64,000 nucleotides of DNA from Sulfopaludibacter sp035606355. Lineage in GTDB: Bacteria > Acidobacteriota > Terriglobia > Bryobacterales > Bryobacteraceae. Under the pieces are notes generated by a model. The model searched no databases. It had not been told where the DNA came from and saw nothing but the letters and a program-made list of their open reading frames with translations. The stretch lies in the NCBI GenBank assembly GCA_035606355.1, contig DATNFO010000039.1:103807-167806 (forward strand), given 5' to 3'. A program made the position numbers and the translations under genes. Of this stretch, positions 33,873 through 43,489 are shown in pieces (position 1 is the stretch's first letter; the number at the start of each line of letters is the position of its first letter).

Positions 33873-36202
33873 ATGATCGACATGCTTACTTTCAGGATTC
33901 AGGCTGTTTTTTCGCTTGCGCTTGTTTCCTTTCTCCACGGTTGTGTGGCGAAAGCGGCGGCAGGGGTTCCTGTTTTGAGCTTTGCAACCTACCTCGGCGG
34001 CAGCCGGGATGATTCGGTGAGCGCCATCGCGGTAGACAGCAATCATAACGTTTACATGGCCGGGACGACCAATTCCGCCGATTTTCCCATCACTCCGGGT
34101 TCCTACCACCCTGATTTCGTTGGCGGCCAAATCTTCTGCGGGACTTACATGGGTCAGCCGATCTATTGCTGGAATACGGACGTCTTTGTGGCGAAGGTAA
34201 GCCCGAACGGCGCGCTGCTGTGGAGCACTTATGTGGGCGGTACGGGCGGGGATTCCGCGCGGAGTATCGCGGTGGACGCCGCCGGGAATGTATACGTCTC
34301 CGGGGCGACGAATTCCAGCGACTTCCCGGTGACCGCAAATGCCTTCCGGAAAACTGCCGGCGGGGGCTTTCTTTTGGAATTGGACTCCGCGGCTCGCGCC
34401 TATTGTATTCCACTTACCTGTCCGATGGCGGGTCGCTGGCGATGGGCAATGCGGGCGATCTCTATGTCGCCGGAGCCACGGCGTCGCCGGATTTCCCGGT
34501 GCTGAACGCCATTCAACCGCAGTTCGGGAAGGGCGATTGCAGCAATGCCTTTCAGGTGCTGGCCTGTAGCGATGCATTCGTGATGCGCTGGCGGACATCG
34601 GACATGACGCTGCTGGCCTCGACCTATTTTGGCGGGAGCGGCGCGGATTCCGCGGCAGGCATCGGTGTGGACCAATCCGGCAACGTCTTTCTGGCCGGAT
34701 CGACAAGCTCTTCGGATTTTCCATTGAAGAACGCCGTGCAGAACAACCTGGGCGGAGGCGTCTGCATCACTGCGAGCGGCCAGGCCAACACCGCTTGTTC
34801 CGACGCGTTCGTCGTCAAGCTATCGGCGGATCTGCAAACTTTGCTCTACTCGACGCTCCTGGGCGGGAATGGAGCGGACACCGCGAGCGGCATCGCGGTG
34901 GATGCGCAAGGAAACGCAAATGTCGCCGGAACCACGGCCTCCGCGGATTTCCCGACGGCGAACGCTCTGCAACCGCATGCGACGCCCGGCGTTTGCCAGT
35001 CTCTCCTGGGTAGCGCGATTCCGTGCGGGAACGCATTCGCCGCCCGATTGGATCCGCAGGGTGCCCTGGTATACTCCACGTACCTCGGCGCCACCGAAGG
35101 CGGCGCTGCTTTGGCGATAGCGACAGACGCAACCGGCTCCGCGTACATCGCCGGTGCGGCTCAATCGAGCGACTATCCCATCACGCCAAACGCGGTGCAG
35201 CATTGCAACGCAAGGAACCAGTTCATCAGCGGCGGGGCGGGATTTCTAACGATTCTTGGGGCCGACGGACGGATGGTTTACTCTACATTTCTGGGCGGTA
35301 CTGCTGCCGACCAGGTCTGGGCAGTGGCGGTGCGCGGCGAGCAGGTCTACCTGGGTGGAATTTCGGACTCGCACGATTTTCCGGTGACGGCAGGCGCCGC
35401 TCAATCGCTGTTCAGGGGCGGCAATGGCGATGGCTTTGCCGCTGCCATAGACTTCAACAGCGCTTACACGGGTGGGCCGCGCATCGACCCGGCGTGCGTG
35501 CAGAACGGCGCCGCATTCCAGACCGAGGCGTTGAGTCCGGGCGAGATCGTGTCGATTTTCGGAACAGGACTGGGACCCGCGATTGGCGAAGGCGCGCAAC
35601 TGGACAGCAAGGGAATGGTGGCGAAAACTCTCTCGGGCGTTAGCGTCACCTTCGACGGTTTGGAGGCTCCGCTGTTGTGGGCGCAGGATGACCAGGTCAA
35701 CGCGATCGTGCCCTTTGCGTTGGCGGGAAAGAGTGCGACTCAGGTCGCGGTGACGTATCAGGGCGTGACATCTCCGGTAGTTCGCATGCCGGTTGCGGCA
35801 AGTGCGCCGGGCGTATTTACGTTGAACAGCAGCGGCGGGGGACAGATTGTGGCGTTGAATCAGGATGGCAGCCTCAATGCATCATCGAATCCCGCGGCGA
35901 GGGGGTCCGTCATTACTTTGTCGCTGACAGGCGGCGGTTTGCTCAGCCAGAGCTATGCCGATGGGCAGATTGCATCGACGAGTAGGACTAATAGCCTGAT
36001 CGCCACGCCGCAGGTGTATTTTGGGACGGCGCAGGCTAATGTCGAATATGCCGGACAGGCTCCCGGGATGGTTGCCGGCGCGATTCAAATGAATGTGGTG
36101 GTGCCGATGGGCGCGCCAACGGGGTCCGCGGTCAGCTTGTACTTTACGTTGGGCGGGTTATTTAGTCAGGAGCATCCGGCGGCTACCGTGGCTGTCCGGT
36201 AG
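33873..36202 (+). pseudogene. SBBP beta-propeller protein with Solibacter C-terminal domain, frameshifted
   Basis: Starts at ATG 33873 (ATG 33882 also possible) with a signal peptide (VFSLALVSFLHGCVAKAAA), then SBBP repeats (LSFATYLGGSRDDSVSAIAV, NVYMAGTTNSADFP). Near 34383-34396 the sense changes frame: ..LLELDS ends the first frame and GSRLLYSTYLSDGG continues in the next. One missing base (GCG-GGC reduced to GCGGC) explains it. The second frame continues through more SBBP repeats to a C-terminal Solibacter module (IVSIFGTGLG, WAQDDQVNAIVPFAL) and stops at 36202. Intact length would be about 776 aa. Either a sequencing error or recent inactivation. Likely role as for the 5816-7960 protein. 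Confidence 0.82.
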
Positions 36203-36224
36203 GGGGGCGACGGCGCTGCTATTG

Positions 36225-36266
36225 GGCGAGTTTCACTCGCCTGGTACCGGTCTGGAGACCGGTACC
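36225..36266. repeat. Composite two-hairpin 3'-end element (copy 1)
   Basis: Hairpin 1: GGCGAGT-TTC-ACTCGCC (36225-36241). After one T, hairpin 2: GGTACCGGTC-TGGA-GACCGGTACC (36243-36266). It sits between the 3' ends of the converging SBBP and S53 genes, and its last base begins the S53 stop codon (36268-36266). Probably a bidirectional terminator or processing signal. Copies 2 and 3 lie at 59353 and 60936. Confidence 0.75.
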
Positions 36267-39200
36267 TACTTGATTTCCAGGGTTATTGGGGGGCTTGCTA
36301 TTCCGCCTACTGTTACTACTACCGGTTGGGGGCCGGTGGGCAGGCCGTCCTGGAGTTGGAGGTCGATTTGAGTAAGTCCGGCGATGCCGCTGGGGATTCC
36401 GGCGAAGAGCAGCGGGATATTCACCCCTCCGATGCTCACCGAAATTGCCTGGCGGGTGTGCGGCAGTTTTGTTGGGTCCGTGATGGAGGACGAGGGCGTG
36501 GCTCCGGTGGCGAGCGACGGTGTCACATCGCCTTCCCCGGTTACAAAGAGTAAGAGCACGTCGCCGGTGGTCGCGGAAGTAACCGGAAGGCCGGTGGCAT
36601 TGCTAATTGCCGAGTTGTACAGCCCGGGCGCGGCGGGGTCGACGTTAAACGGATAAGACGCGATCTGACCGTTGTTATTGATCGCTACGACGGCCGGACC
36701 TGCGCCCGTTTCGTAGGGTATCTGGATGTTGACCTGGCCGGCGGACACAAAGTACAGCGGCGCCGATACGCCATTTACCATTGCGGAGACGCCTGCGATG
36801 ACAAACGGGAGCGGGAAGCGGTTCTTGGGAGCAAGCGTGGTGCTGTTCGCGAGATTGGTGCCGTAGACGCTGAGGGCCATGCCGGGCGCAAAGCCATCCT
36901 TGAACGAGAATGCGTTTTGCAGGCCGGTGATTTTCGCGGTTGTCGACGGGTTTACGGTAAACGACACCGGAATTGCGATGCTCTGGGGCACGGCGTTCGG
37001 CGCCTGAATGGTCACCACACCGCTGTAAACGCCGGGCGAGAGATCGGCCGCCGAAGCCTGGATCTTCACCTCGCCATTCCCGGTGCCGGAGGCCGCGGAG
37101 ACAGTCAGCCACTTTGACGTGCGATTCGCAGGGGACGTGGACACGGTCCACTGCGGGGAACCGCCGGCAAAGGTGAGGCTCGCAGTGGCCGAATCGCCGC
37201 CCGAACCGGTGGGCGCAGCAAGTTGGACGGCCTGCGGAGATGCCGTGAACGTCGCACTAGCGGAAGGGGCGGTGGAGAACGGCGTGCTCAGGGCGGCAGT
37301 TACTGCGGTTCCCAGCTCGCTGGTACCGGTGAGCGCGTAAACTCTGGTGCCGGGTCCGGCGCTTGCCGGGTAGCAGATATTGCCTCGCAGCATACCGTAG
37401 GCGGCCAACCTTTGGGTTCCGAAGATAGTGGGTAACTGCGCGGTAAGATCCGTGCCGCTGACGGTTAGCTTGCTGAGAGTAACTTCGAAGCCGCCGGTCT
37501 CCTGCACGGTAACAGTATGCGACCACTGGCATGAGGAATCCGCCGCCGGATTCTGCTGCAGGGTGGGCGTGGGGCTGGTGAGGGTCATGCCGGGGGCGAG
37601 GTTCGTCCCGAGGGATGGGAGGAATTGCACGTCGAGCCGCTGGTTCCATTTCTGCCCCGTTGCGTCTGTGCCCGTGAAGATGAAGGGGCGAGTAATTGGC
37701 GTAGTCAGTCCGGTGGATGAGATTCCGGCGCTGATGCCGCCCTTGGCTGGAATGCGCGTGGTGCTGAACAAACCCAAATCGTTATTGCCGCTCACGGTGA
37801 AGCCGGTAAGGGTGGCGGCGACGCCCGCTTTTTCCGTCAGCGAAACGGTGTACGTCCAGGCGCCGGTGGTCCCCGATTGATAAACGGGGTTGGGCGTGAC
37901 GAACGGGACTACCAGAGCTCCGGTGGCAGGCAGGTTGAGACCGACGTTAGCGGAGGCGGACGAACCGGCGTAGGCGGAATCGCCGTTGTAAACAGCGCTC
38001 ACGGTGCCATTCCCGGCCACCAACAGGGCGGCGGAGACAGACACACTCGCGGAGGCTTCGTTACCGGAGGGTTGCAGATCCACGTTGCCGATGACAGTGT
38101 CATTGGCGCTGAAGGTGACGGTGCCGGTGGGCGCTTGTGTACCGTTGCCGGTGACGGTAGCTTTGACGTCGACAGTGTCGCCCAGGGTGACAGCGGCGGG
38201 GGCGGAGATAGACGTGTTACTTACGCTGCCGGCGTCCCACTTAGTGACGAAGTTATTGACATCTATGGATCCCAGTCCGGTTCCTAAGTCATAACCCGGA
38301 CCGGCGGCGAATCCGACGAGACCTCCCACGCAGCCGGGGCTGGACTGGGCGCAGGCAACCTTATTGTCACCGGCAGTTATATCGTGAAAGACGTCGGAAG
38401 TATTGCGAGCGAGGCGATACAGCGCCGGATTGATGTTACCGAGACTTGAGGGAGAGCCTGTCGATTGAGTCAGGGACTGATTCAACAGAGCCGTCACACC
38501 GGCGAGGGCTGGACTGGCGACGGAGGTGCCGCCGTAAACCGCCAGCACTCCGCCGGTGTAAACCAGGTAGCCCCAATGCTGCGGCGATGACGGGAACGAG
38601 ATATCGGGCACATCGCGCGCGCCATCGTCGGGAACTCCCGGGCCGAACTGCCAGGCGGGTTTGGGAAAGTAGTTACTGGCTCCGCCGCCGGAACCTTCCA
38701 GACTGCCGGTAACGGGCGAATCGTTCCAAACCTTTTCGGGAATATATTGCAGGGCCGACGCACCGGTAGAGCTATTGGTGCTTGCCCAGTAACCGGAGGC
38801 AGTGCCTTCGTTGAAGCCGGTGCCGCCGACGGCGGTAACTTCGGGGAGACTGGCGGGAAAGGAAACGGTTGCGCCCTTAGTGGCCTGCGGCGTGGGGGCG
38901 TTTCGATCGCAGGTGGCCGCGCCGGAATCGCCGGAGGACACAAACCATGTGATTCCCTGCGCATTGGCCTGCTGGGCCACGCCGCGTTGGTTCATGACGA
39001 CCTCGGGCTCGCACGAGCCGTAGCTGTACGTCATGACCGGGGCAAGATTCTGGTCCACCGCATATTGCGCGCTGGTATTGACGCTGGTGGAGTTGACGTA
39101 GATGATTTGGGCGTTGCGCGCGATTGCGCCGCTCCATTCGAGGTCTATGTCAGCCTCAGTAAGATCCCCGGAATTGGTGCCGGGATCGGGGCCGACAAGC

Positions 39201-39991
39201 ACGATCTTGGGATCGTTAGCCGGAAGACCGTACTTCGAGCGGAAGAGCCGAATGTCACTCAGGTTGATATCCGTGCGGCCGATGACGGCGATCTTCTGGC
39301 CCGTGCCGTCGATGCCACCTTTGTAGAGCGGGTTGATATTGAAGATGACCGCCATGTCGTCCGGCGAGAGGGTATGCGAACTGCCGCTGGTGTTGAGGGG
39401 ATCGGGATCGGCGGAGGCCTTCACGTGGAGCGGTTGCGGAACGAAGTCGGTAAGTCCATCGACGCTTGCGATGACGGGTTCGAAGGCCGCGGGAACGCGC
39501 GGCGCGGCGGCATTGGCGAAATGCCGCTGCCCGTTGACGGTGTATCGATGGATCTGCGTCTGGAAAGCGCGGCCGACGGTACCCGCGGTTCCGCTGAAGG
39601 TGATCCAGTGCCGGCCGCGAGCGACATCATGAATCCTGAGGCCCTGGCCCTCAAGCCATGCGCGCACCTTGTCCATATCGGCGTCGGAGGCGCCGAAGCG
39701 CTCGCCGAACTGCCCGGGCGTAAGCCACTTATGATAGTTGGGCGAAGCGGGATTCTGCTGTTGGGCGAGAAACGCTTCGAGCCCGTCGGCGGGCTTGAGA
39801 AACAGAGTGGCGTAAGTGATGGGGAGGGAATCGTCTACCGGACCGTTATCTACGGCGGATTGCAGGGCCGGATGCACGTGACGGACGAGAGCCACAGTGC
39901 GGGCCGGATCGACCTGGGCGACGATACGGTCCTGGGCAGCACTGGCGATAGAAAGAGATACGATGGCGCAGACTACGATGCGAGGGAACAT
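36266..39991 (-). CDS. S53-family (sedolisin/kumamolisin) serine peptidase with Ig-like and Solibacter C-terminal domains
   Basis: Secreted acid-acting endopeptidase of 1241 aa. Signal peptide (IVSLSIASAAQ), then a pro-kumamolisin activation domain (about 30-185; NYHKWLTPGQFGERFG is diagnostic). The catalytic domain (about 215-560) has Glu/Asp in DLTEADIDLEW near 280, the oxyanion-hole region SSGDSGAATCD near 352 and the nucleophile in YGGTSVASPALAG near 486. Downstream come a bacterial Ig-like repeat (TGTVTFSANDTVIGN), two further beta domains and the TIGR03437-type end (LSVYGTNL, VNIQIPYETG). It follows the 193-aa secreted gene by 33 bp. Likely degrades extracellular protein. Confidence 0.93.
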   Translation of the reverse strand: MFPRIVVCAIVSLSIASAAQDRIVAQVDPARTVALVRHVHPALQSAVDNGPVDDSLPITYATLFLKPADGLEAFLAQQQNPASPNYHKWLTPGQFGERFGASDADMDKVRAWLEGQGLRIHDVARGRHWITFSGTAGTVGRAFQTQIHRYTVNGQRHFANAAAPRVPAAFEPVIASVDGLTDFVPQPLHVKASADPDPLNTSGSSHTLSPDDMAVIFNINPLYKGGIDGTGQKIAVIGRTDINLSDIRLFRSKYGLPANDPKIVLVGPDPGTNSGDLTEADIDLEWSGAIARNAQIIYVNSTSVNTSAQYAVDQNLAPVMTYSYGSCEPEVVMNQRGVAQQANAQGITWFVSSGDSGAATCDRNAPTPQATKGATVSFPASLPEVTAVGGTGFNEGTASGYWASTNSSTGASALQYIPEKVWNDSPVTGSLEGSGGGASNYFPKPAWQFGPGVPDDGARDVPDISFPSSPQHWGYLVYTGGVLAVYGGTSVASPALAGVTALLNQSLTQSTGSPSSLGNINPALYRLARNTSDVFHDITAGDNKVACAQSSPGCVGGLVGFAAGPGYDLGTGLGSIDVNNFVTKWDAGSVSNTSISAPAAVTLGDTVDVKATVTGNGTQAPTGTVTFSANDTVIGNVDLQPSGNEASASVSVSAALLVAGNGTVSAVYNGDSAYAGSSASANVGLNLPATGALVVPFVTPNPVYQSGTTGAWTYTVSLTEKAGVAATLTGFTVSGNNDLGLFSTTRIPAKGGISAGISSTGLTTPITRPFIFTGTDATGQKWNQRLDVQFLPSLGTNLAPGMTLTSPTPTLQQNPAADSSCQWSHTVTVQETGGFEVTLSKLTVSGTDLTAQLPTIFGTQRLAAYGMLRGNICYPASAGPGTRVYALTGTSELGTAVTAALSTPFSTAPSASATFTASPQAVQLAAPTGSGGDSATASLTFAGGSPQWTVSTSPANRTSKWLTVSAASGTGNGEVKIQASAADLSPGVYSGVVTIQAPNAVPQSIAIPVSFTVNPSTTAKITGLQNAFSFKDGFAPGMALSVYGTNLANSTTLAPKNRFPLPFVIAGVSAMVNGVSAPLYFVSAGQVNIQIPYETGAGPAVVAINNNGQIASYPFNVDPAAPGLYNSAISNATGLPVTSATTGDVLLLFVTGEGDVTPSLATGATPSSSITDPTKLPHTRQAISVSIGGVNIPLLFAGIPSGIAGLTQIDLQLQDGLPTGPQPVVVTVGGIASPPITLEIK

Positions 39992-40024
39992 GAGGATCGG
40001 ATTATTGTACCTCAGTGCACGTAT

Positions 40025-40606
40025 TTACTTTACGGTAAGTTGAAAATCCACGACTAAGACGACGGCATCAGCAGTTACGCGGATTTCGGGCACCTGGAAA
40101 TTGCGAAGGGTGCGCGGATATTTAGGCTGCAGGGCGGGATCTTCGAGGGCGCCGCGGAAGGCGTCGCCGAGCGGATAGCGGAAATCGCGGCCGAGGCTGG
40201 ACTGGAGCGCTTCACAGACGCGGCGGATGTAATAGCCGGTTTTGCCATCGGCGGCGGCGGTGACGTCAGCGAGGGAGATGGCGCCGTCTTTGTAACGCGG
40301 GGTGGCGGAGATGATGACGTCGAAGGCGTCGCCGATGCCGACGCACTGGCCGAAGACATTGAGAGCCGAGCGTCCGGTGAAGCGCGCGCGAATTTGCAGG
40401 CGGCCCGCGTCGCCGCGGACCTGCGGCTTTTCGAGGTACGCGAAATTGCATTTGTTGCGGGAATCGTTCTTCACGTAGAGGCGGCCGTCTTGCGTGAAGA
40501 CCTGGTCGCCGAGCATGCGCTCCAGGGCGTTGTACTGAATGTGAAGCTCGACGGCGGACGCAGCACAGGCGAAGAGGGCAGCGATGGCGATGGCGCGGAG
40601 GAACAA
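40025..40606 (-). CDS. Secreted protein of unknown function
   Basis: A 193-aa protein with a clear signal peptide (FLRAIAIAALFACAASAVE). The mature part is rich in beta strands and basic residues, with two cysteines (about 54 and 87) that could form a disulfide, and an amphipathic ending VRVTADAVVLVVDFQLTVK-like. It reads as a lipid- or ligand-binding beta barrel, but I recognise no family. It lies 33 bp upstream of the S53 peptidase on the same strand and may be co-expressed with it. Confidence 0.7.
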   Translation of the reverse strand: MFLRAIAIAALFACAASAVELHIQYNALERMLGDQVFTQDGRLYVKNDSRNKCNFAYLEKPQVRGDAGRLQIRARFTGRSALNVFGQCVGIGDAFDVIISATPRYKDGAISLADVTAAADGKTGYYIRRVCEALQSSLGRDFRYPLGDAFRGALEDPALQPKYPRTLRNFQVPEIRVTADAVVLVVDFQLTVK

Positions 40607-40672
40607 ACCATATTATAAAAGCGGCGTCTGGCATGCCGGTGGTTCGCTCAGTGGGCGGACCTAATTCATTGG

Positions 40673-40702
40673 CCGCCGATAAACGCCGATGAACGCCGAT
40701 AA
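40673..40702. repeat. CGCCGAT(A/G)AA short tandem repeat
   Basis: Three head-to-tail copies of a ten-base unit CGCCGATRAA between 40673 and 40702. A degenerate copy is seen near 51160 (AACGCCGATC). Typical of dispersed intergenic repeats in this group. The rest of 40607-40806 shows no gene. Confidence 0.6.
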
Positions 40703-40806
40703 CACCCTTGCTCGCTTCCGTAGAGGCTCCGTCAGGCCGGATCGCGGGCGAATGTCAGTAAGGGGCGTGTTACGTCAGCTCGATTTGGGTTAGACAGAGG
40801 TGTGCA

Positions 40807-41361
40807 TCACATCGACTTCTCCAGTTGCAGCAGCCGGGCAAGTTCACGCCTCTTTCTCGCCCGGTACACCAGGCACCCTACAAAGCAAACTACCGTCGCT
40901 ACGCCGACGGCCATCATTGGTGTCGAGTACAAAAAAGATGCATTGCCGTTCCGGTTGTAGATCCAGGCCAGGCAGAACAGCACTTCGACAAGGGACAGCA
41001 GCATCCCGAAGATGACGGCGCGAATCGCGCTCCGGCAGCGCCGGATCGAAATCTCGAGGTAGGCGGAGCTGGTCAGTACCAAGGGACGCCATGCTCCTCG
41101 CCGATTGCGGATACCGAAGCCCCATGCTACAGCCAGAAATACCCAGGTTGCACCCGATAGAACCGCAAGATCGACTTTCCCGCGGGTCGCAGCCAACCAA
41201 ATTGTGCCACCCCCGAGGAGAACGGTGACCAGCACCTCGGCTAAAAGCGTCAGCCGCATGATTCGCGACTGCCGCCTGACGAGCGCCGCCAGATCGGGGG
41301 GATTGGCCGGCTGGGCGATCCACTCCTCGCGCCAAGCTTGCAGTTCGGGATCGACGATCAT
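40807..41361 (-). CDS. Membrane protein, candidate anti-sigma factor
   Basis: A 184-aa protein with a soluble N-terminal stretch (about 1-35, WREEWIAQPANPPDLAALV) and four helices (about 40-60, 66-84, 112-132 and 144-164), ending in a basic tail. It overlaps the upstream ECF sigma gene by ATGA (41358-41361). The pairing and topology suggest an anti-sigma or regulatory partner, but no zinc motif (HxxxCxxC) is present, so a ZAS-type anti-sigma is excluded. Last gene of the ABC-sigma operon. Confidence 0.72.
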   Translation of the reverse strand: MIVDPELQAWREEWIAQPANPPDLAALVRRQSRIMRLTLLAEVLVTVLLGGGTIWLAATRGKVDLAVLSGATWVFLAVAWGFGIRNRRGAWRPLVLTSSAYLEISIRRCRSAIRAVIFGMLLSLVEVLFCLAWIYNRNGNASFLYSTPMMAVGVATVVCFVGCLVYRARKRRELARLLQLEKSM

Positions 41362-41906
41362 CTACGTCCTCCAAGATTCTGGCGCAGCAACGGCCGCGCC
41401 CGGTTGATTCGTACACCCACGTTGCTCTCCGAAATTCCCAGCACTTGGGCGATCTCGCCGTACTCCAGCCCTTCAAGCATGAGCACTACCACCTGCCGAT
41501 AAGGCAGCGGCAGACGGCGGACCGCAACGGCCAGGTGGTTCGACTCCTCCTGCTGCGCAAGCGCCGTCTCGACCAGCGGCGCAGGGTCCGGCGGTAGATC
41601 GTCGATCGCCGACGCCGCCGGTCTCCGCCGCGCCAGCGCGCTTAACGCTCGGTTCTGGGCAATCCGATATACGAACGTTCGCTCCGAGCACTCTCCGCGG
41701 AAACTGGGGAGCGCCTGCCATAGTGCCAAAGCGATATCCTGCAGCAGGTCCTCGCGGTCCGCGGCGGTATTGGTATAGCTGAAGGCGAGCCGGCTCAAGG
41801 ACGCACGGTTCTCGGCCAGCAGGCTTTCGAAACGGGCCTCCAGGTTCTTGCGCGCAAGCGAGGCTGCCTGGGTGACCGGCAATGTGTCAGCGCCCGTAGA
41901 CGGCAT
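41358..41906 (-). CDS. ECF-family RNA polymerase sigma factor
   Basis: A 182-aa alternative sigma factor. Region 2 is FESLLAENRASLSRLAFSYT to FVYRIAQNRALSALARRR (about 28-95), including the DLLQDIALALWQALPSFRG core-binding segment. Region 4 is VRRLPLPYRQVVVLMLEGLEY with the HTH GEIAQVLGISESNVGVRINRARP (about 128-175). The ATG at 41906 overlaps the upstream ABC permease by 20 bp, and the anti-sigma candidate overlaps the end. Directs a small regulon; the ABC exporter and the membrane protein are obvious candidates. Confidence 0.93.
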   Translation of the reverse strand: MPSTGADTLPVTQAASLARKNLEARFESLLAENRASLSRLAFSYTNTAADREDLLQDIALALWQALPSFRGECSERTFVYRIAQNRALSALARRRPAASAIDDLPPDPAPLVETALAQQEESNHLAVAVRRLPLPYRQVVVLMLEGLEYGEIAQVLGISESNVGVRINRARPLLRQNLGGRR

Positions 41907-42627
41907 TATCGCGATCCAGCCATACTGCCGTTCCGCGTATCAGGAGGGCGGCCAGCGCGGTGGTTAAGATGCCGACGAGCAGCGACGGCAACAGCGGTAC
42001 CGGCTGTCCGCCGAGCCAGCGCTGAAGCTGCGCCTGCTGCCCGGCAACCGGCAGGAGTGAGCCGAGGGCCGCCGACGCTGGGAAGAAAATCGCAAACATG
42101 CCGACCGCCATCGGCACAAACACCAGCATGGAGAGGTAAGTGTGCGCCTCCTTGACACTGCTACACAGGGTGGAAAGACCTACTTCGACCGCCGCCGCCA
42201 ACAAGGCCAGCGGCAGCATCCCGGTCAGCAGTACCAGCATCAAGCTGTCACCCGCAGGAGCGTAGACGAAACGAAACGCCAGAAAACACAGGAGGAGACC
42301 GCCGGTCGAGAAGACCACTACGGCGAGCCACTTGCCGGTTACGATGTCCAGCCGCGACACAGGATTGCTCAATAGCGGGACTAGTGACTTGCGCTCGCGC
42401 TCTCCAGCCACGACGTCCATGGCAACGTTCATTCCGCCCGAAAATGCGGCTACCAGGGTGAACACCGAGATCATGCCCGCGATCACTGTATGGGCGGAGT
42501 GCCCCTTCACAGCCCGCGCTACGATCCACACGACGGCCGGCCCCATCAGGCAATAGAATACTGAACCGACCAGCGACCGCGTGTCGCGAAGGGCGTCCCT
42601 CAGTTCCTTCAGCGCGACGGTCAGCAT
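41887..42627 (-). CDS. ABC-2 type permease (NatB-like)
   Basis: A 246-aa inner-membrane protein with about six helices, opening MLTVALKELRDALRDTRSLVGSVFYC, the N-terminal motif of NatB/ABC-2 permeases. The conserved ERERKSLVPLLSNPVSRLDIVTGKW cytoplasmic loop (about 76-100) is present. The downstream helices include a Gly/Leu-rich pair (about 125-190). The start overlaps the ATPase stop by 7 bp. Works with the ATPase at 42621-43322 as an exporter; the substrate is unknown. Confidence 0.92.
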   Translation of the reverse strand: MLTVALKELRDALRDTRSLVGSVFYCLMGPAVVWIVARAVKGHSAHTVIAGMISVFTLVAAFSGGMNVAMDVVAGERERKSLVPLLSNPVSRLDIVTGKWLAVVVFSTGGLLLCFLAFRFVYAPAGDSLMLVLLTGMLPLALLAAAVEVGLSTLCSSVKEAHTYLSMLVFVPMAVGMFAIFFPASAALGSLLPVAGQQAQLQRWLGGQPVPLLPSLLVGILTTALAALLIRGTAVWLDRDNAVYGR

Positions 42628-43322
42628 ACGGGCGCCTCGTGCTCACCGATCAGTTGCAGATAAGCATCCTCAAGCGATCCGCACCGGGTCCGGGTGCATA
42701 ACTGATCGGAAGTTCCCTGGGCCACCACAGCGCCACGTGCGAGCACAACGAGCCGGTCGCACAATGATTGAACGTCGTCGAGAACGTGACTGGACAAGAT
42801 GATGGCGTGGCCGCTATCGCGAAGTCGCCGCAGGAGATGGCGCAGCGAGCGGACCGTTGGAATGTCGAGTCCGTTCGTCGGCTCGTCAAGCAGCAGATTC
42901 CGAGGACGGTGGACCAGCGCTCTGGCGAGAGCCGTCTTCATGCGCTCGCCCACGGAAAGTCCGCCTACACGCCGGTCGGCGATGGCAGTCAGGCCGAGCT
43001 GCCCGATCACTTCGCCGACGCGCTCATCCAGGCTGGACAGACCGCGCAGCCGTCCGAAGTATTCGATGTTCTCGCGGGTTGTCAGCCGGTCATAGAGTCC
43101 GGTGTGGTCGAGGAGAGCGCCCAGCGTGCCAGGTCCTCCCGTAATGCGGATCGTACCGGCTCCCGGAGTTAATACCCCGGCAATGATGCGCAGAGTTGTG
43201 GTCTTCCCCGCACCGTTTGCTCCCAGCAGCCCGGTAATTTCGCCGTCGGGCGCCTCAAAGGAAACGCCATCGATAGCCACCGATTTTCCGTAGCGTTTGT
43301 GCAGATTCTCGATTGCGATCAT
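42621..43322 (-). CDS. ABC transporter ATPase (NatA-like)
   Basis: A 233-aa ATP-binding subunit. The ATG at 43322 (MIAIENLHKRYGKSVAI) is chosen because the family begins there; a longer upstream frame is not supported. Walker A is LGANGAGKTT (about 33-42), the Q-loop lies in GALLDHTGLYDRLTTREN, the signature is LSVGERMKTALARAL (LSVGE rather than LSGGQ) and Walker B is NLLLDEPTNGLD, with the H-loop in ILSSHVLDD. The non-canonical signature is tolerated in NatA-like exporters. First gene of the four-gene operon. Upstream, 43323-43489 holds no gene. Confidence 0.94.
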   Translation of the reverse strand: MIAIENLHKRYGKSVAIDGVSFEAPDGEITGLLGANGAGKTTTLRIIAGVLTPGAGTIRITGGPGTLGALLDHTGLYDRLTTRENIEYFGRLRGLSSLDERVGEVIGQLGLTAIADRRVGGLSVGERMKTALARALVHRPRNLLLDEPTNGLDIPTVRSLRHLLRRLRDSGHAIILSSHVLDDVQSLCDRLVVLARGAVVAQGTSDQLCTRTRCGSLEDAYLQLIGEHEAPVC

Positions 43323-43489
43323 AACTGTATAGTCCCGTAATCCGATCCGTGGCTTACATTTTTTCAGGCGGCCCCGCCGCTCCCATGAGCCCACCCGCAG
43401 GAGTCTTCTGATACAAAGGCCCACTCTGGAACCAGTGACGGGCGCCAGACGGCCAAGTGGGTCGAAATGACGTCGGGCGAGTCGCGCAG

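Noticed and set aside
40673..40702. CGCCGAT tandem repeat considered as a regulator iteron
   Set aside because: Only three units with no origin or replication gene nearby; fits a dispersed intergenic repeat.
43322..43424. 34-residue N-terminal extension of the ABC ATPase
   Set aside because: The extension is basic and unrelated to the family; MIAIENLHKRYG is the standard start.
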